Positions 1-39,609 of a stretch of 64,000 nt of DNA are shown here, piece by piece. Position 1 is the first letter of the stretch; each line of letters starts with the position of its first letter. The translations under genes were made by a program, and so were the position numbers. Source of the DNA: Paralvinella palmiformis. Taxonomy: Eukaryota > Annelida > Polychaeta > Terebellida > Alvinellidae. The notes under the pieces are model-generated. The model was given only the letters and a program-made list of their open reading frames with translations. It was not told the DNA's origin and searched no databases. Location: the NCBI GenBank assembly GCA_025642065.1, contig JAODUP010000418.1, positions 156,501 through 220,500 on the forward strand, written 5' to 3'.

Positions 1-182
1 TGGCTTTGCTGGAATATTATCAACATCGACCTCCAACAAAGTAGGCCATGCCATCTTTCTGATGTCATTGTTGATCAAACCATCCGGGCTTATGGCTAGC
101 TGTCGCAGCCAGCTAACATCAACTGCATCTGAATGAATCGCTTTTCTGATATTGTTTGCCTTCTTTCTTTGTGAAGAATCAT
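1..182 (-). CDS. TBC1D20: TBC1D20-like Rab GTPase-activating protein, coding exon 2 (partial; runs off left edge)
   Basis: On the minus strand an acceptor (ttgcag, complement of 183-188) opens an exon whose last two bases of a split Asp codon are 182-181. It then reads 60 open codons to position 1. The peptide contains LRQLAISPDGLINNDIRK and AWPTLL. These match the region just before and at the start of the TBC domain of TBC1D20, where human has an AIS-GGL-DEIRR-WP-LL pattern. The family is an ER-membrane Rab1 GAP whose catalytic Arg and Gln fingers lie further downstream, outside this window. The exon needs phase-1 entry, which the exon at 4810-4918 supplies. Identification is from recalled family similarity; the phase fit is seen directly. 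Confidence 0.85.
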
Positions 183-450
183 CTGCAACAGAAGGTACCC
201 CACTCAAATCAGTACACATTCAAACAAATCACAACACCACGAAATTGGTTACTGGGATCGTCTGGCTTACTGTTTCGCAACCTTTCTAAAACTGCTCATG
301 TTGCACCAGACTTCAGCATCTGTCTAATTTATTTTTAATGTCAACTTATGATAATGCCCTCGAATTGGGAAATCAATGTCTGCTATTGAATTCAAGTAGA
401 TTTGGTATGAGTTCATATCCTGCAGTTTTGCCAAATGACCGAAACTTTAA

Positions 451-722
451 ATAGCTTACCTACCTGGAAGGAGGGAGATGCGTATGGTCTGTAATTTTCT
501 GCTTCATCACGGCAAGTAATTCTAAATTAATTCAGAATTTACAATAGATGGCATATTTGGCGGAGAAAAGCTTGCTAGTTGCATGGCTGAATGAAAAACT
601 CCCCCTACTATATTGCCAAGACTGGGATGCGAACCTCCAACCTCCCACACAGCATGACCGAGAATAAGAAAGTCCCATGCTCTTTTCTTACCCAATAGGC
701 CATAGAGGTGGTGGTCAACACA
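451..722 (-). repeat. SINE family B copy
   Basis: A tRNA-type box B is readable on the minus strand near 632 (GGTTCGCATCCC-like). The block ends in a tail shared with 57650-57920 (for example 'gagggagatgc', 'cggcagagaaa/ggcggagaaaa', 'agaaagtcccatgctct'). The forward copy at 5765-5945 shares the middle part. Three copies in one window show an interspersed family. A tRNA-derived SINE is the likely class. Confidence 0.6.
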
Positions 723-984
723 TACACGTTGACAAAGGTATGTCGGTTTTTACATGCTGTCACCATCACTATTTACCACCTATGGTCAGACAGGTAGGGC
801 ACGGATCATATCATTAATAAAAATTAAACACTTTGTGAAACATTTTAACATATTCATAAACATTATCACTGTATTTGGTTGATGATGTTCAGTATCTAAA
901 TCGAGTATACTGATAATTAATATAAAAAGTGTGTCTTCACTTGTTATTCTCCATTCAAGTCCATCATAAATGGTATCTCCTGGC

Positions 985-1011
985 ATGCACACACACACAC
1001 ACACACACACT
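985..1011. repeat. (CA)n microsatellite
   Basis: Uninterrupted CA dinucleotide run in the TBC1D20-like intron. Confidence 0.9.
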
Positions 1012-1990
1012 TAGACCCTTTAGTTTTATAATAACATTAAAACAGACCTACATCCTAGACACAAAGCAAGAATGAATAGAAACAGATTACTCATGAAATG
1101 GATCTTTGCTTCCAATAAGATTAGCTAACAAAGTGCACATTAAAATAATATTTGCGAAATTAGTCTATCTATCTTGTTTGACAAATTAGAAAAACACTTT
1201 TTTATATAAAGTACACTGGCCCCAATTCATTGGTATATCATAGAATTCTATCATTGTTCATAAATATGTTTTCATTGCCAGATGGCAGCACATTAAAGGC
1301 TGTTACAGTACATGGGCAATTTGTCAGGTGGTGATAAATGATGTCTGGTTTATGAAACAATGTCCATTTTTAGGTTACTACACACCAGTCTCCGTTGGTA
1401 TTCATAGAATAATCAGATGTTTTATTTAACAAACTGATACTATTAATCCAACATATTACTTTTAATAGCTAACTCACTATTATGTGTGGCTGTTGTGGAC
1501 CCATTTCCACCTGAACGTCTCCATACCAGAATGTGGAGGTAGGTTCTGATTATAAATCATTATTTACTTATCAGGTAAATCCACAAAATTTGGAAATATA
1601 TCCAAACAAATAATTTCTTCATTTAAAAGAAGAAAGTGGTTCAACAATTGCCATAAACATATGGCCAAAAAGAGCAGAAATTAGACAGATCCACTGAAAA
1701 TAATATTATCTGAAAAAAGAAATAGTTTGCTTTATTTATGACAATATTTGCAAAACTGCCACAGTGTCATCTCTAGGTCATCTGCTTTAGTGTTTTGTAT
1801 CATGTTAATATAAATGGTGAAATAATGCAGGTATACCATGAAATATTCCTTTCTTTGGTTTAAATCACTTTTATTACCAAACTAACCTCAAAATGTTAGA
1901 TTTTTTTCTTCTTTTTTAATTAACCTAACTGCTAATAAAAGATTAAAAAGTCCAAATTAATCACAATGATCACTAGTCATAAGGCAAACA

Positions 1991-2041
1991 TGACCCATTT
2001 AGCCTACAATGTGCACAAAAGTGGCCGTAAAACATCATCAA
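1991..2041 (+). repeat. SINE family A, 3' fragment
   Basis: Contains 'cccatttagcctac' and 'gtgcacaaaagtggccgtaa', the conserved 3' domain of the SINE whose fullest copy is at 19462-19650. The tRNA-like head is missing here. Confidence 0.75.
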
Positions 2042-2225
2042 ACGGTAAACATCCCTACTTTGTGAGCCAGATGTTATTTGTTGTTGAATATGCCTAATGT
2101 CCTAAAATCTAGTTTTCATGGCAGAGGCAATGCTTTGAAAAAGCTGCACAAGATACCACAGATTTTGCATTTCGATGACAGTGGATTTGGGTGTGCTAGG
2201 CTAGTGTTATAGCATACCACATACA

Positions 2226-2911
2226 GTCAGCGCCCCTTTAAAAACGGTTCAGACTTAAGCCGGGTTTAAAATTAGACCAAAAAGCGAAAATATTTATTTT
2301 AAATAAATATGATAAACAGCAATTAATTTATTGATACACCCATAATATTATATATATAACATATATTATACAGCCATAAACTGTGACCACAGCCAATTTT
2401 AACAGCTGCACTTCAGTCACTCCACCCTCTTCTTTTGCTTAGTCATCCCATATGGTAGTTATGGTGCAGCAGTAAGTAAAGGCATTGCCTGTGACAAAAA
2501 TACTATTAATAGTAATAAAAGTGAACAAAAAGTAAATCTAATAATGTCTGGTAAAAGGAAATCAGCTAGAGCTCCTGATGTAAAAAAAAATAATCACACT
2601 GTGCCATATCTTTGGAAGATAAAATAGCAGCGTTTTATCAAATAGAAGGTGGTGAAGGTCAACCAAGTGTTTGTAAGGCAATGAATTTGCCTCCACCAAC
2701 TGTTACGATCATTCTGAATAATACAGATGAAATAAGAAAAACTATGCAGCAAGCTACCATATTAAGTGCTACAACAGTGGGTTACTCAAGGAGCAAATTG
2801 GTTGAGAAAATGGAGAAGTTAATATCAATTTGGGTGGAAGACATGAACCAAAAAACCTTCCTTTCACTCAAGCAGAAATTTCAGACAAGACAAGGTGTTA
2901 AAAGAGGATAA
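2226..2911 (+). mobile_element. Tigger/pogo-type DNA transposon remnant
   Basis: At 2226 a 'cagtcagcgccccttt' end follows TA, as expected for a pogo-type terminal inverted repeat. From 2544 (ATGTCTGGTAAAAGG, reading MSGKRKSARAPD) and again from 2612 the frame encodes a CENP-B/jerky-type N-terminal DNA-binding region. It includes LEDKIAAFYQIEGGEGQPSV and later SRSKLVEKMEKLISIWVEDM. A stop or frame break separates the two pieces near 2625, and the DDE catalytic part is absent after 2911. The matching right end was not found, so this is a truncated, inactive copy. Family call is from recalled Tigger/jerky proteins. Confidence 0.75.
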
Positions 2912-3231
2912 GGCTTAATGGCACTTCAGTGTCAAGAAATCCAGTTATCAAGATACTCTGAATTTAATGGGATAATTACTGATTAATTAATTGATTTTCA
3001 TTAGAGAGAATTAATAACTAACTGACCACATATAACTGACAGTAAACAATACTTGCAGAGTATGTGAAATCAGATCAGGACCTGTCAGACATAGGTCCTG
3101 CAGACTCAGATTTTCTGCAGGACCCACCAGTGTTCTGTCACACACCAGGTCCTACACAATGTAGGTTTTTGCATGCACACACACAGTCAGTCAGCAATGG
3201 TGAATGATTAGTTATGGACAAAGGTAACTAC

Positions 3232-3310
3232 CATATATACTCGCATATAAGTCTTTTTTTGGGTAGTGAAAAGGGAGTTCACAGAAGCAACTCGACTTAT
3301 ACGAGCGTCA
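3232..3310. repeat. Transposon-end-like sequence (tatatactcgcatataagtc)
   Basis: 'accatatatactcgcatataagtc' is followed by 'ctcgacttatacgagcgtcat', which is partly complementary to the first block and gives a local inverted repeat. Related 'gacctcgacttatacagtgagcat' and 'gacttcgacttatc' occur at 4183-4205 and 4237-4250. This looks like terminal sequence of a DNA transposon spanning roughly 3232-4260. The class is unresolved. Confidence 0.4.
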
Positions 3311-3424
3311 TATTTCCTACCAGCTGAAGGAAACATGTTTTTGGCCAGTCTTGACACACAACACTATAGGATTCAACCCAATAAGAGCCAGATTAAAATC
3401 ATCACATTGCTGCCTACTAACCCA

Positions 3425-3880
3425 TTATTATTCAATAAATTTTCACCAAACTGTTATTTGGATCTCACAAACATGCCAGTCTTTATGCAATAATACTTGA
3501 TAGTCATGCGCTGTTACCTACCAGTACCTCCAGATGTACCATTAAACAAGGAATTAATAACACTTGCCAATTGAAGTGACAATCAGGCGTGTTTGTGTGA
3601 GCATTTGTATGAGCGATAGTTGGAACAAAATCGGCACATCTCTGCCTACTAGTCTTAGTTTAAAAATTAAGATTCATTTTCACCAAACTGTTATTTGGAT
3701 CTCACAAACATGCCAGTCTGTATGTAATATAATACCTGATTGTTAACTACTGGTACCTCCAGATGATTAGCATAATATAGGAATCACTGTTCACATTGCA
3801 AATCTTGCTGCCACTTGCTGTGAAACAATTAATTAATAACACTTGCTAGTTGAAGGGAGTCTACAATCAAGGGTGTTTGG
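3425..3880. repeat. Direct duplication, ~240 bp units
   Basis: 'ttttcaccaaactgttatttggatctcacaaacatgccagtct' occurs at about 3439-3481 and again at 3677-3719. Both are followed by shared blocks ('gtacctccagatg', 'aattaataacacttgc', 'tgaag'). The copies have diverged and the second carries insertions. No coding meaning is seen. Open frames here are translations of the repeat. Confidence 0.75.
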
Positions 3881-4809
3881 TGTGACAAGTTTGTTTATTT
3901 AAATTAGTTATAACATCAAAGCCAAATCGTGTGTGTGTGTCCCCCTCTCTCTCTCTATGTGTGTTTGTGTATCACTGCCAGTGAAGCAAGCATGTTTGGT
4001 GTAACAATTTATTTATTTATGTTTGTGTCTCCCTCTGTGTGTGTGTATGTTTGTGTGTCACTGCCGATGAAGAAATTGATATTCACAACGCACTTGTTGA
4101 CACCATGAGTTTGAATGACGGGTCAACTTTTTTGCGAATGGCGACAATGATTCCGATTTTGAGGGATTTTAAGCCAATAGTTGACCTCGACTTATACAGT
4201 GAGCATATGCCTGAGGAAAGAATTACAGGGTAAAAAATTGACTTCGACTTATCTGCCAACATCTTGACGACAACAGCAAAGTCACATTCAGCACCACTGG
4301 TGAATAACACCTACAGTCGCACTATATTAGTATATAAACTGCAGTCTGCCTTTGAAGACTTCTCAATGAGTACCCTTTCAAACTTTACACTGTATTCATG
4401 TTATTTTTCATGTTAATTTAATATGAAAATAATTACTTTATGTGAATTGCAAGCATAAAAAATTATATTAACATGGCTTAATTAAATGAAAACCACATAC
4501 TCTTGGTTGTGTGGAATGAATCTCCTCGTTTACATTATATAATACTACTGTGGGAATGCAATACTGGGTAAAATGAGGGTTGGCCGTATTAGCACACAGT
4601 ATACGATTAATGTAAAACCATATGGCTATGTTAGTATGTTGATTGATTGATCTATAACTATGATCTTGAACAAGGGAGAGCACACGAAAGTGCAAGCACA
4701 TAAACAACTATAAACACACCTGCACGGTGTCAGTCATTCACCTAGGTGGGTCAGTTCAGTTTTAACAATAACTTCTCTAAAGGCTGTGGCAATAACGAGT
4801 AAAATTTAC

Positions 4810-4918
4810 CCCTGGCCGGTGAACTATGTGGTGTTGATCTCGCCCCATCTCGTCGACGTGGTCTTCTTCTAAGCCACGGACTCTGAGGTTCAGATGGTAA
4901 TATCTCTCGGGTTGTCAT
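4810..4918 (-). CDS. TBC1D20: TBC1D20-like, coding exon 1 (N-terminus)
   Basis: The ATG at 4918-4916 opens 36 codons plus one G, ending at a donor gtaaat (complement of 4809-4804). The peptide starts MTTREILPSEPQSPW and goes on through an Arg/Pro/Ser-rich stretch. It is CpG-rich compared with its surroundings, as is common for first exons. Exit phase 1 (G) joins the entry of the exon at 182 to give Asp, so the joined N-terminus is 97 residues up to the window edge. The N-terminus is not conserved enough to recognise alone. Assignment rests on strand, phase match and position. An intervening exon cannot be excluded. Confidence 0.6.
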
Positions 4919-5624
4919 AAAAGTAGCTCCTTCGTCTGGTACGAGTAACGTAATGTTATAATGAAATAACCATCGTCATAACTTAGCAGCTACCAACTGT
5001 CCGAATGTACCAAAACAAACAGACAACTGTCATTGATTACTTCACAGTCAGCAGGCATAAACTTCCGGTTCTTGTTTACGGTTGCGCGAACTTCGATGTC
5101 GGTCGCACTAAACCCCACACGAATCGGTTTATGCGAATTATTTGAAACAAATTAAGGCACATGCCAAAAAGGTTTATTGCCAGTTCAGAAAAATGCTGCA
5201 GCTTTCTGTGTTTGTTTTTATAATAATGAAATATATTAAGAATAGCTTCTAAGGATGCACAAACCAGTGATCGGATGTTTGGCAAAACAAAGATGTTATT
5301 TACTCAGTGAATAATGTGGGCAATTTAGAACTAACCATCCATTTTCAATTCTTAATCCCTAGCTTTGTTCCTTGATCTGACAGTATTTGACATATAAATA
5401 GTATCATTAAGGTGTATAAAAGATTATTTAATAACAATAAAATAGCCTGGCTATTTCCCCGCTAGTCTTGCTATCCGCTTGAAAGGGTTAATTATAAATC
5501 TTCTGTTACCTAAGTTTTATAACTTTTGTTTATAAGCTACATAAATGTATTTCGAGTAAATATTTCCATTTAATTTTATTAAATATTTAGATGTATGTGT
5601 TTGTTTGTCGTCGTTATTTGTTAG

Positions 5625-5662
5625 TCAGTGCGTGCGTGCGTGTGTGCGCACGCGCGTGTGTG
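5625..5662. repeat. (GC/GT)n alternating purine-pyrimidine tract
   Basis: 'gtgcgtgcgtgcgtgtgtgcgcacgcgcgtgtgtgc' is a strictly alternating tract of the type able to adopt Z-DNA. It lies about 0.7 kb upstream of the TBC1D20-like ATG. Confidence 0.7.
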
Positions 5663-5764
5663 CATCCAGAGCACCCCTATTAGGGCATTATTCCAAAATT
5701 TTGAACAATGCATGTTTTAACAGAAAGCATGCGATAATAGAAAAAATTTAGTTCCCTTGATATA

Positions 5765-5945
5765 CCATGGTAGAAAGCACCTTTTACTGACTTACTTGTC
5801 TGTTGGTGGGGTTCGAATATCGATCGTGGCATTATAGTAGGAGTTTTTCATCCAATCAGGCAACTGGCAAGGCCATATATTGTAAATTCTAAATACATGT
5901 AATGTATATTTAGAATTAGTCCCCGTAGTGAAGCAATAAATTAAA
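5765..5945 (+). repeat. SINE family B copy
   Basis: Box-B-like 'gggttcgaatatcgatcgtgg' is followed by 'gtaggagtttttcatccaatcaggcaactggcaaggcc'. This matches the reverse complement of 57770-57860 and, more weakly, of 560-640. Confidence 0.6.
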
Positions 5946-5984
5946 GACCATATGCCCATGTAAAATAACTGCTATTTCGGCGAT

Positions 5985-6960
5985 TATTATATTTCTTGTC
6001 TGCAGTTTTCTGAAATATAAATTAAATCAGAAAAAAAACCCATAAAATTAAGTAATGCACTTTGTGTCTTTGTTAATAATAATAATAATAATAAAAGCTT
6101 TATTGTGTACTTGCGATGTCTGAGGCCCATGGTATAAAAATCGTCAATATTGCTAGTTCTGCTGTTAAAATCACCAGTTAGGATGTTCTGCATCTGTAAT
6201 GTCGCACAATAGTACATCAGGTTCAATGACATCATCCTTTTCGTTTCGTTTCGTTGAAAATAAAAAGTTTGAACCATCACAAAGTGTATACATGTCCTAT
6301 AATAATGGGCTTTTCTCTATGAGATGAATAATTCATTACATAGTTTAAAGTTAAACCAATAGGCCTAATATCACACTCTTGTTATCGATTACACTCCAGA
6401 CTTAATAATTGATTTCACAAATACAGCTACTCCACCTGGCAGCTCCCTCTGGTGTTTTGACGTTGGCCATGTAACATATACTGCTGATATTCTGGAAATA
6501 AGTTACATAATGTGGTGATGTGAACATTTGTCGATGTTCAGGTTTCTACTAAACATATTATATCGTGTAATTGTAAATACGACATTGTTTCATCGGGGCC
6601 ATATTTTGTGATGCCATGTATGTTCCAACAAACGATTTTCAAATGTTGTCCATGCAGGCCCCTGGGCAGACATGCATCTGTGAGTGGTCAGTTTCTATTC
6701 GTCAATTATGTCTCAATGGAACAACATCATCATTATTTCCAAGGACATGCGGTTTATTGTCTATATAAGGTTTGTCGTATACTGCTTTGCCACCATCGCG
6801 TGCAGCTTGCATCGTCGGATATAGGTGACGTCTGGTTTCGCGCACTTCCTTGCTAAAATCTTCGCCTGTCCTGACGCCAGATCCTGAACCCGCTAGTTCG
6901 GGTCTGACGCTCTCCAGAATGTTGGTGTGCTAATTCCAACGCAATAAATGTATAATTATT
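5985..6960 (-). mobile_element. Degenerate non-LTR retrotransposon (LINE) fragment, endonuclease domain
   Basis: Read on the minus strand, 6643-6520 gives LKIVCWNIHGITKYGPDE, then a segment with DIICLVET. The 6190-6141 region gives ILTGDFNSRTSNIDDF. These are the WNI/WNVNG, E-TW and GDFN-R motifs of apurinic-type endonuclease domains in non-LTR retrotransposons. Stops and frame changes interrupt the domain throughout, and no reverse transcriptase follows. It is a dead 5'/endonuclease piece. Confidence 0.75.
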
Positions 6961-7324
6961 GAACGTTGACGACCACCACCTTTAGTGCCGACTCGATGCG
7001 CGCGTTCAATGTTGATTGATTGGATATTTTTTTTCCATTTGGATTTAATCTTTCAAAACATCGAGGACCTTTTGTTCGGATTGTTTCTCAGTGGTGTTTG
7101 GACCAGGTGACCATGCGAGGTCTTCCGGACAACAACGCTGACGGTGCTGAGGGGACAATTCCCTATAGTAGAGGTGGTGGTTCTGGAGTGTATTGTTTCG
7201 AGGAGTGTACAGTTTTTGTACAGTTTTGAAGAATAAAGTGGATTCGAGATCACATGAGTTCGGAGTTTTGAAAGAGAGAACTTAGCTAAGGCCGAGATCC
7301 GGGACGGACGGTCGAGCCGGCCAC

Positions 7325-7473
7325 GTCCCGGACCTCGGTACTTTTCAGAGCGACCTCCAAAGTCAAGGACGTGAAGTCAAAGATGAAACACCCTTCAGGC
7401 ACCCTGAGATTTCTACTCGAGTGGAATAGAGATCTTCGATCAACCGCGCTACCGGTCAGACCACGGAGGCGTC
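7325..7473 (-). repeat. SINE family A copy
   Basis: The minus strand reads GCCTCCGTGGTCTGACCGGTAGCGCGGTT (tRNA box A-like) at the high end. It then reads a body 'gaagggtgtttcatctttgacttca' shared with the copies at 27735, 34861 and 19540. The tail is diverged. It lies 250 bp upstream of the NSMAF start codon. Confidence 0.7.
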
Positions 7474-7722
7474 CGAGATGGTTGTGGAGGTGGTGGCTAA
7501 GATTTCAGAACACAAGCTCTGAAAACCAGTGTTGCCACTTATAACGGTGCAACGGGTATCAAATGCGTTCTCAAGCAGTTTCCATTTCGTGTTTTACTAA
7601 CACGTTTCACTTCCCTTTACGTTTCTGTTATTGTTTATGTCTATAAAGTGTTAAATATTGAACAAATGAAGAATAATTACGGAGATATATAGTTATTTGC
7701 GTGTAGAGAATACGTTCGAGAT

Positions 7723-36289
<28,567 letters not shown>

Positions 36290-38057
36290 AAGTTATTCGA
36301 TTTGGTTGAGCGTGTATGTGTGCCATGAAAAATTCACAATAGCGTGGTTTAAATGTGTTTGAGTGAGTTTCATAATGAAATCTATTACATCCATATCCTT
36401 GGTTTTTTCCATACACAGGAAAATTAATCTCTAGTTTATCACAAGAAATCACCCCATGAAATTTTATAAAATAAGTGCAGTTTTTCTCTTGTTGTCTTAG
36501 TCGATGACAATATTATAAGTATGCTTATATTAAATAATTATGGTATTTAATAATTCAGTTAAATTTCGAATTCTTTTCTAAATATTTCTTTCAACAGTCG
36601 GTTAAGAGCATTAAAATCTAGTTATATTTGTGTATGTATAATATGTACTGGTATACAGATATTCTGTGTGCGTGCGTGCGGGTGTGTTTTTAATGCAAAC
36701 TGTGATTCACCTGTAATGTGGCTTCCTAGTCTGATACACTCATTCAGGTGTATCAAATTTTATTCTGTTCCTATGGTAACACAACCAACGTAAATTATAC
36801 ATGGTGCAGTTATTTTGATTAAGCAGTTTATTGTTACCAATATATGTCTGCCATTTGCGATGGTTTAAAAAAATAGATTCTTGCCTAACTGAATTGAACT
36901 GTGTAATTTGAAAATTACTATTAATAAGTGTTAGCGGAATATATTTAAAAATTGCAGAAGTATAAATGTGCATATTATGGTAATCCTGTAGATAAGAAAA
37001 GGATACACGCCTGCTAGATTATCTAAAAGTTATATTTTCATAGCCCTGACTTCATTTACCTATTAGCATCATTCAGATTCAGTTTAGTTGCGATACAAAG
37101 TGAACAATTTAAAAGAGACTTGCACTGATTATTTCTTTGGCGTAAGATTTCCTCGATTGAACAGTTTTTAATATCGCATTCATAAACAGACTCGAGGAAT
37201 CTGGTTGTCGATTTTGTTCCATTTCGTACTGAAAAAGTATACAATTCTATAAGATCAGACTTAAAGGCCATGTCCTGATTTAATGGTTATAAATTATATT
37301 CTCCCTATAGATGAATTTTGTGAAACGAGTTTCATTAACCAAGTGGGATTACTGCTTCCCTTTAAAATAGTTGTATCGATACCATTTACTGAACATCATA
37401 ACTCTGTGTGATGTTAACTAGCTTAGAAGTGCATTTTGTCTGTGACCAGGTTATGAAAATAGTATTAAACACAAACGCACCGAGACACTGTGAGTCACGG
37501 TTATAGCGTGACGGATTATGTGGTCCTGTTTTCATGTGGTACTGTATTCGTGCGATGTTTATTTTAATTTCGATATTCGTTCCGCGATGGCCATTTTTGG
37601 CTATCCGACATTTATTTTTAGACGCCCTATTGATGTATCGGTGAAGTGATTTTCGTAATATCGTCGAATATCCAAATAATGGTGCTGGTATCAGTTATTG
37701 GAGTGGTGGAGTGTTCGTTGCATGTCGTACACACTCCACGATATATAATGCTGTTGTCGGTTAGTATGACATTATCTTGATCTCGGTGTACACATTAAGA
37801 TAACTCGTATGTGGCCTTTTATGCAAGCAGCAGGATTCTGTCGTCTTAGAGAAATCAGCAGCTTGATGCAGTGTAAGTAGTGATATTAAAGGTGCTGATG
37901 CAGTTGATGGATGATGATGGCTAGTTATTTTTTGGAGAGATTACTCTTAAATATATCCCATTGCTATGTAGTTATTTGTCAGCTGTCCACCAAGGATACT
38001 ATGAGTGGCATCCGAGAGAGAGAGTGCGTGTGTGTGTCTGTGTGTATGTCAGCCTTT

Positions 38058-38272
38058 TCAGTAGATAATAGAATAGATGATCTCTTACAGAAAGTGGGCA
38101 GCAACTCACCTGGGGTGGCCATTAAAAATGCTGCGATGCCTTTGGAAGGGGATTTAGAGGCTTTCCCCTGAAAACGTTGGGGAAAATGGAGTATTTGGTG
38201 CATTTTAGCTGAACGTTTTTCGGCCAATAAAATAGGTGACAAGGGACTGTAAAATAGACTGCTATTGAACAT
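38058..38272 (+). repeat. Interspersed repeat family D copy
   Basis: Shares 'gtagataatagaatagatgatctcttacagaaagtgggcagcaactcacctggggtggcc' layout and 'aataaaataggtgacaagggactgtaaaatagac' with 14410-14690. Confidence 0.75.
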
Positions 38273-39174
38273 GCTGTATTTGTGTGTGTGTCTGGTACAG
38301 TTATTTATCTCTTCCTTTTTGTGTGTGTGTGTGGGGGGGTGTAGATTCCCACTGAATCAGTTACAGGGAATGAGATAATGGCCTTGTGAACTGGCTTTGA
38401 CACAGGTAACCATTTCAAGACAACCAATTTTGACACATACATATTTGTGTGTGTATGGTCAAGCAAAAATATGCCACGTTATGAAAGAATTTCCAAGCAT
38501 CCGAACTGAGGCGTTCATGATGTTAGTCATTACAAGAAAGCTATAATCTGTTGCATTACAGAAAATGGAACAAACATTCTATGTGAATAATTATGTCGTC
38601 CTTTTTGCGTATATAATGGCATCAACATTAATGGAAGTAGACCGTCGTTTGACTTCAGACTTTGTGTCTAGTGTCATGTCAGTTATCCAGCTTCGTCACA
38701 ATCAGATCAGCCATAGACTACGTATTAGAAGCCATGTTCAGAGGTAAAATCTCATCATTGTGTGGCTCGCCATGGGTTCATGATTTAGAATTCATACCGT
38801 TATCTTCTCCTGTGTACCGAGAACATCCCGATAGTATAGTGGCTATAGCGCTGCGCTACAAATCTGGAGACATTGCCGTAATATTTTCAGCTGAAGCGTT
38901 TTAAAACCTAATCCATTTTAAAACCATTATCAATGAGGTCGTAAACGTAGTCCAAAACTGAGACCTCTTTGTGAGGTACGTTTACAGCGTGCTGTAGAGA
39001 GCTCTGTACCAAGCCTACAATCAATGTCAGTTAACTGTTAACTGAACATTAATTTGTTTTCACATCTCATAACACAGTGACATTGTTCTGATGGTAGAGT
39101 TGTTAGTGTGCACTGTGCTTCAAACCTCAAGGTCAGTGATCATCAAATCTAACTCCTTGATGTATGTTTGGGAG

Positions 39175-39318
39175 GGTGCCTCCGTGGCCTATCTGGTATG
39201 GTGGTTGGCCACGGATCTATAGCACTGAGTTCGAACTTCTGCCAGGCTACAGAGAATGTTTCATCCTTCCCTCCCTATCTCATTACCTTTGGAGGCTGCT
39301 CAGAACATTTAGCTGTGT
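39175..39318 (+). repeat. SINE family A copy
   Basis: 'ggtgcctccgtggcctatctggtatggtggttggccacgg' followed by 'gagttcgaacttctgccagg' and 'tctcattacctttggaggctgctc'. The 3' domain is diverged. Confidence 0.8.
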
Positions 39319-39522
39319 TTCTGGGGGATGTTTCTCTAGGGAGTCGCCCCTCAGCTAAATCACTCTCTTTCCCAGACTCACCCATGACACAATTGAAGAT
39401 TGAGTGATTTGCTGTGTTTTGGCAAATTACATTTCTAAATTCTATTTAGCTGATGTCAATATGGATGTAGCGTATTGCATCCGGATGAGTGATGTGAGAT
39501 TGTGAAATATTTCTATCACCAC

Positions 39523-39609
39523 CAGGTATGGGGTCAAATACATTTGTAGTTGAATACATTTACAAATGAATGTATTTGACCAAAAGAAAGGTATTTGACC
39601 CCATACCTG
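39523..39609. mobile_element. Complete 87-bp hAT-type MITE
   Basis: Perfect terminal inverted repeats CAGGTATGGGGTCAAATAC and GTATTTGACCCCATACCTG enclose a near-palindromic core built on 'aaatacattta'. Flanks atcaccac (39515-39522) and atcactac (39610-39617) match at 7 of 8 positions, an 8-bp target duplication typical of hAT elements. The same ends occur at 13153 and 15195. Confidence 0.9.

Larger units (their letters stand above)
183..4809 (-). other. TBC1D20-like intron 1
   Basis: A 4.6 kb intron inferred between the two exons. It holds a SINE-B copy (451-722), a SINE-A 3' piece (1991-2041), a Tigger/pogo remnant (2226-2911), a duplicated block (3425-3880) and transposon-end-like sequence near 3232-3310 and 4170-4260. 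I saw no further exon in it. Confidence 0.5.
4919..7722. other. Divergent intergenic region between TBC1D20-like and NSMAF genes
   Basis: About 2.8 kb separate the two start codons, which point away from each other. The interval carries a GT/GC simple repeat (5625-5662), a SINE-B copy, a degenerate LINE endonuclease fragment, and a SINE-A copy at 7325-7473. The promoters must lie here, but I see no clear TATA box or initiator. Confidence 0.6.

Noticed and set aside
6608..6856. 82-codon plus-strand open frame
   Set aside because: It is antisense to the degenerate LINE endonuclease fragment (5985-6960, minus), which explains the open frame.
36740..37271. Two minus-strand open frames after the NSMAF stop
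   Set aside because: No domain, splice context or composition supporting coding; AT-rich sequence gives frames of this length by chance.
38828..38885. tRNA-like 'cccgatagtatagtggctatagcgctgcg'
   Set aside because: A box-A-like start is present but no box B follows at the right distance, and no other copy was seen.
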